Shown here: piece by piece, positions 7,201 through 7,342 of the stretch
Layout: every line of letters starts with the position of its first letter
How positions within the stretch are numbered: position 1 is the first letter of the stretch
Source: CAZGSG01 sp964528095
GTDB taxonomy: Bacteria > Bacteroidota > Bacteroidia > Chitinophagales > Chitinophagaceae
Length of the DNA: 7,342 bases
Assembly (NCBI GenBank): GCA_964528095.1
Contig: CAZGSG010000300.1
Span: 1-7,342 of the forward strand
Direction: 5' to 3'
Notes under the pieces: model-generated
The model's input: only the letters and a program-made list of their open reading frames with translations
What the model was told of the DNA's origin: nothing
Databases searched by the model: none
Made by a program: the position numbers and the translations under genes

Positions 7201-7342
7201 CCCGCACCTGTGTGGTCAGGTTTTCCGCTAACTGGTTTACGTTTTCCGTCAGGTTTTTCCAGATACCGGAAGCTCCTGGTACAGATGATTGTCCGCCCAA
7301 TCTTCCTTCTACTCCTACCTCACGTGCCACATTCGTAACCTG
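4280..7342 (-). CDS. Large hybrid sensor histidine kinase, 5'-truncated by the window (HAMP - GAF - HisKA - HATPase - REC - REC - REC)
   Basis: The frame is open to the window edge and reads Q-V-T-N-V-A-R-E-V-G-V-E-G, the middle of a HAMP array, so the true start lies outside. Of 1020 visible residues, 1-90 hold the end of one HAMP unit and one further HAMP unit (VTKGDLTQMIRV, then a GEVEELKDTIN helix). GAF follows at about 110-256, then a long coiled coil (257-322). The kinase core has H-box FLANMSHELRTPLNSL (H335), N-box NLLSNAFKF, G1 box RDTGIGI (D496) and G2 box GGTGLGLSI. Receiver 1 (about 630-740) has D681 and K730; receiver 2 (752-872) has D804; receiver 3 (900-1018) has D951 and K1003. 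The gene stops at TAA right after receiver 3, with no Hpt domain. Multi-HAMP hybrid kinases of this type often respond to stress or osmotic signals, but the signal here cannot be read. A membrane anchor or further HAMP repeats may lie upstream. Confidence 0.95.
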   Translation of the reverse strand, partial: QVTNVAREVGVEGRLGGQSSVPGASGIWKNLTENVNQLAENLTTQVRAISEVASAVTKGDLTQMIRVDAKGEVEELKDTINQMIANLKQTTLRNQEQDWLKSNLAKFTQMLQGQKDLNTVTRRILSELAQVVNAQKGMFYILEQSESLKNQKLKLFAAYAFGDEVRTSREFALGEGLVGQCALEKERILLSNVPKNYIKIGSGLGKASPVNLIVLPVLFEKEIKAVIELASFDTFSETHLDFLSQLTESIGIVLNTIEANTRTESLLEQSQSLTDELRRTNEELQDKAHLLVKQKEEVEAKNKEVEEARLSLEEKAEQLQLTSKYKSEFLANMSHELRTPLNSLLILAQQLYENHDGNLNDKQISYAKTIHSCGDDLIQLINDILDLSKIESGYISTDFVNLPFYDISNFVEATFKHISENKNLKFSIELDDNLPKSLETDAQRLNQILKNLLSNAFKFTEKGEVKLRIYESKRSWKQNNSNLDSAKQVVAFEIRDTGIGISKDKQNIIFEAFQQAEGSTSRKYGGTGLGLSISRGLADLLGGSIELNSEIGYGSTFTLFLPIDYNPVMTKREKQSSFQVMEYKLEKGLENNMTLHSVPTIKVNETKDLESLNEIINEMGDDRNQITGGDKVVLVIEDDIRFAKIMIDKAHEVGLKAVVATNFGNVFDLVNKYNPVAVTLDVKLPDASGWRILDLFKNDINFRHIPIHLISGEENRLLAMHRGARSFQLKPLKTEALNALFYDIVHYNEVKRKKLLLVEDNELDSSQVAKMLDNGDALEIDIVSSGREALKQIREHEYDGIIVDYMLPDIGGLEMVTEISQIRKTLMTPLLIYSARDFSPKERTKLKQYANRILLKDVTSLDLLLEEMVSLLHIDHKNLLPAKRKIIENLRAKNDVLADKKVLVVDDDVRNLFALTTAFERYNIQTITAESGQEAMNILSENGDIDIVLMDIMMPEMDGYETTQKIRREHKNTALPIIAVTAKAMKGDREKCIEAGASDYITKPVKIDQLLSLMRIWLYK

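Noticed and set aside
7328..7330. GTG as the true start of the hybrid kinase
   Set aside because: The frame stays open through Q-V-T-N to the window edge, and these residues match the HAMP signature, so the GTG is an internal valine.

Overview
The window most likely comes from a member of the Bacteroidota, plausibly a Chitinophagaceae-type soil or aquatic bacterium. The best evidence is a C-terminal type IX secretion (T9SS) sorting domain on the 221-2743 gene, a secretion route restricted to that phylum. Two further points agree: the starts lack Shine-Dalgarno sequences and sit behind AT-rich leaders, and the large multi-HAMP/GAF/three-receiver hybrid kinase is of a kind common there. The genus assignment is inference only.

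All three confident genes lie on the minus strand, so transcription runs from high to low coordinates. First comes the 3' three-quarters or so of a large hybrid histidine kinase (7342 to 4280, cut by the window edge): HAMP linker, GAF, coiled coil, HisKA, HATPase and three receiver domains. After 114 bp comes a 423-residue protein with a receiver domain in front of a coiled coil and a complete histidine kinase core (4165 to 2894). After another 102 bp comes a secreted T9SS cargo protein (2743 to 221) built from about fourteen repeats of roughly 50 residues that look like beta-propeller blades.

The two kinases look like successive parts of one phosphorelay. Together they carry four receiver domains and two kinase cores. 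In the visible sequence there is no Hpt domain, DNA-binding output domain or transmembrane segment, so the input and final output are not seen. The secreted protein is co-directional, but nothing in the sequence proves it belongs to the same operon or pathway.

Bases 1-220 hold no confident gene. They contain a 27-bp imperfect palindrome at 64-90, a small hairpin just past the secreted-protein stop codon, and a short open plus-strand frame at 1-69 that could be the tail of a convergent gene. I saw no tRNA, rRNA, CRISPR array, insertion sequence or phage gene.
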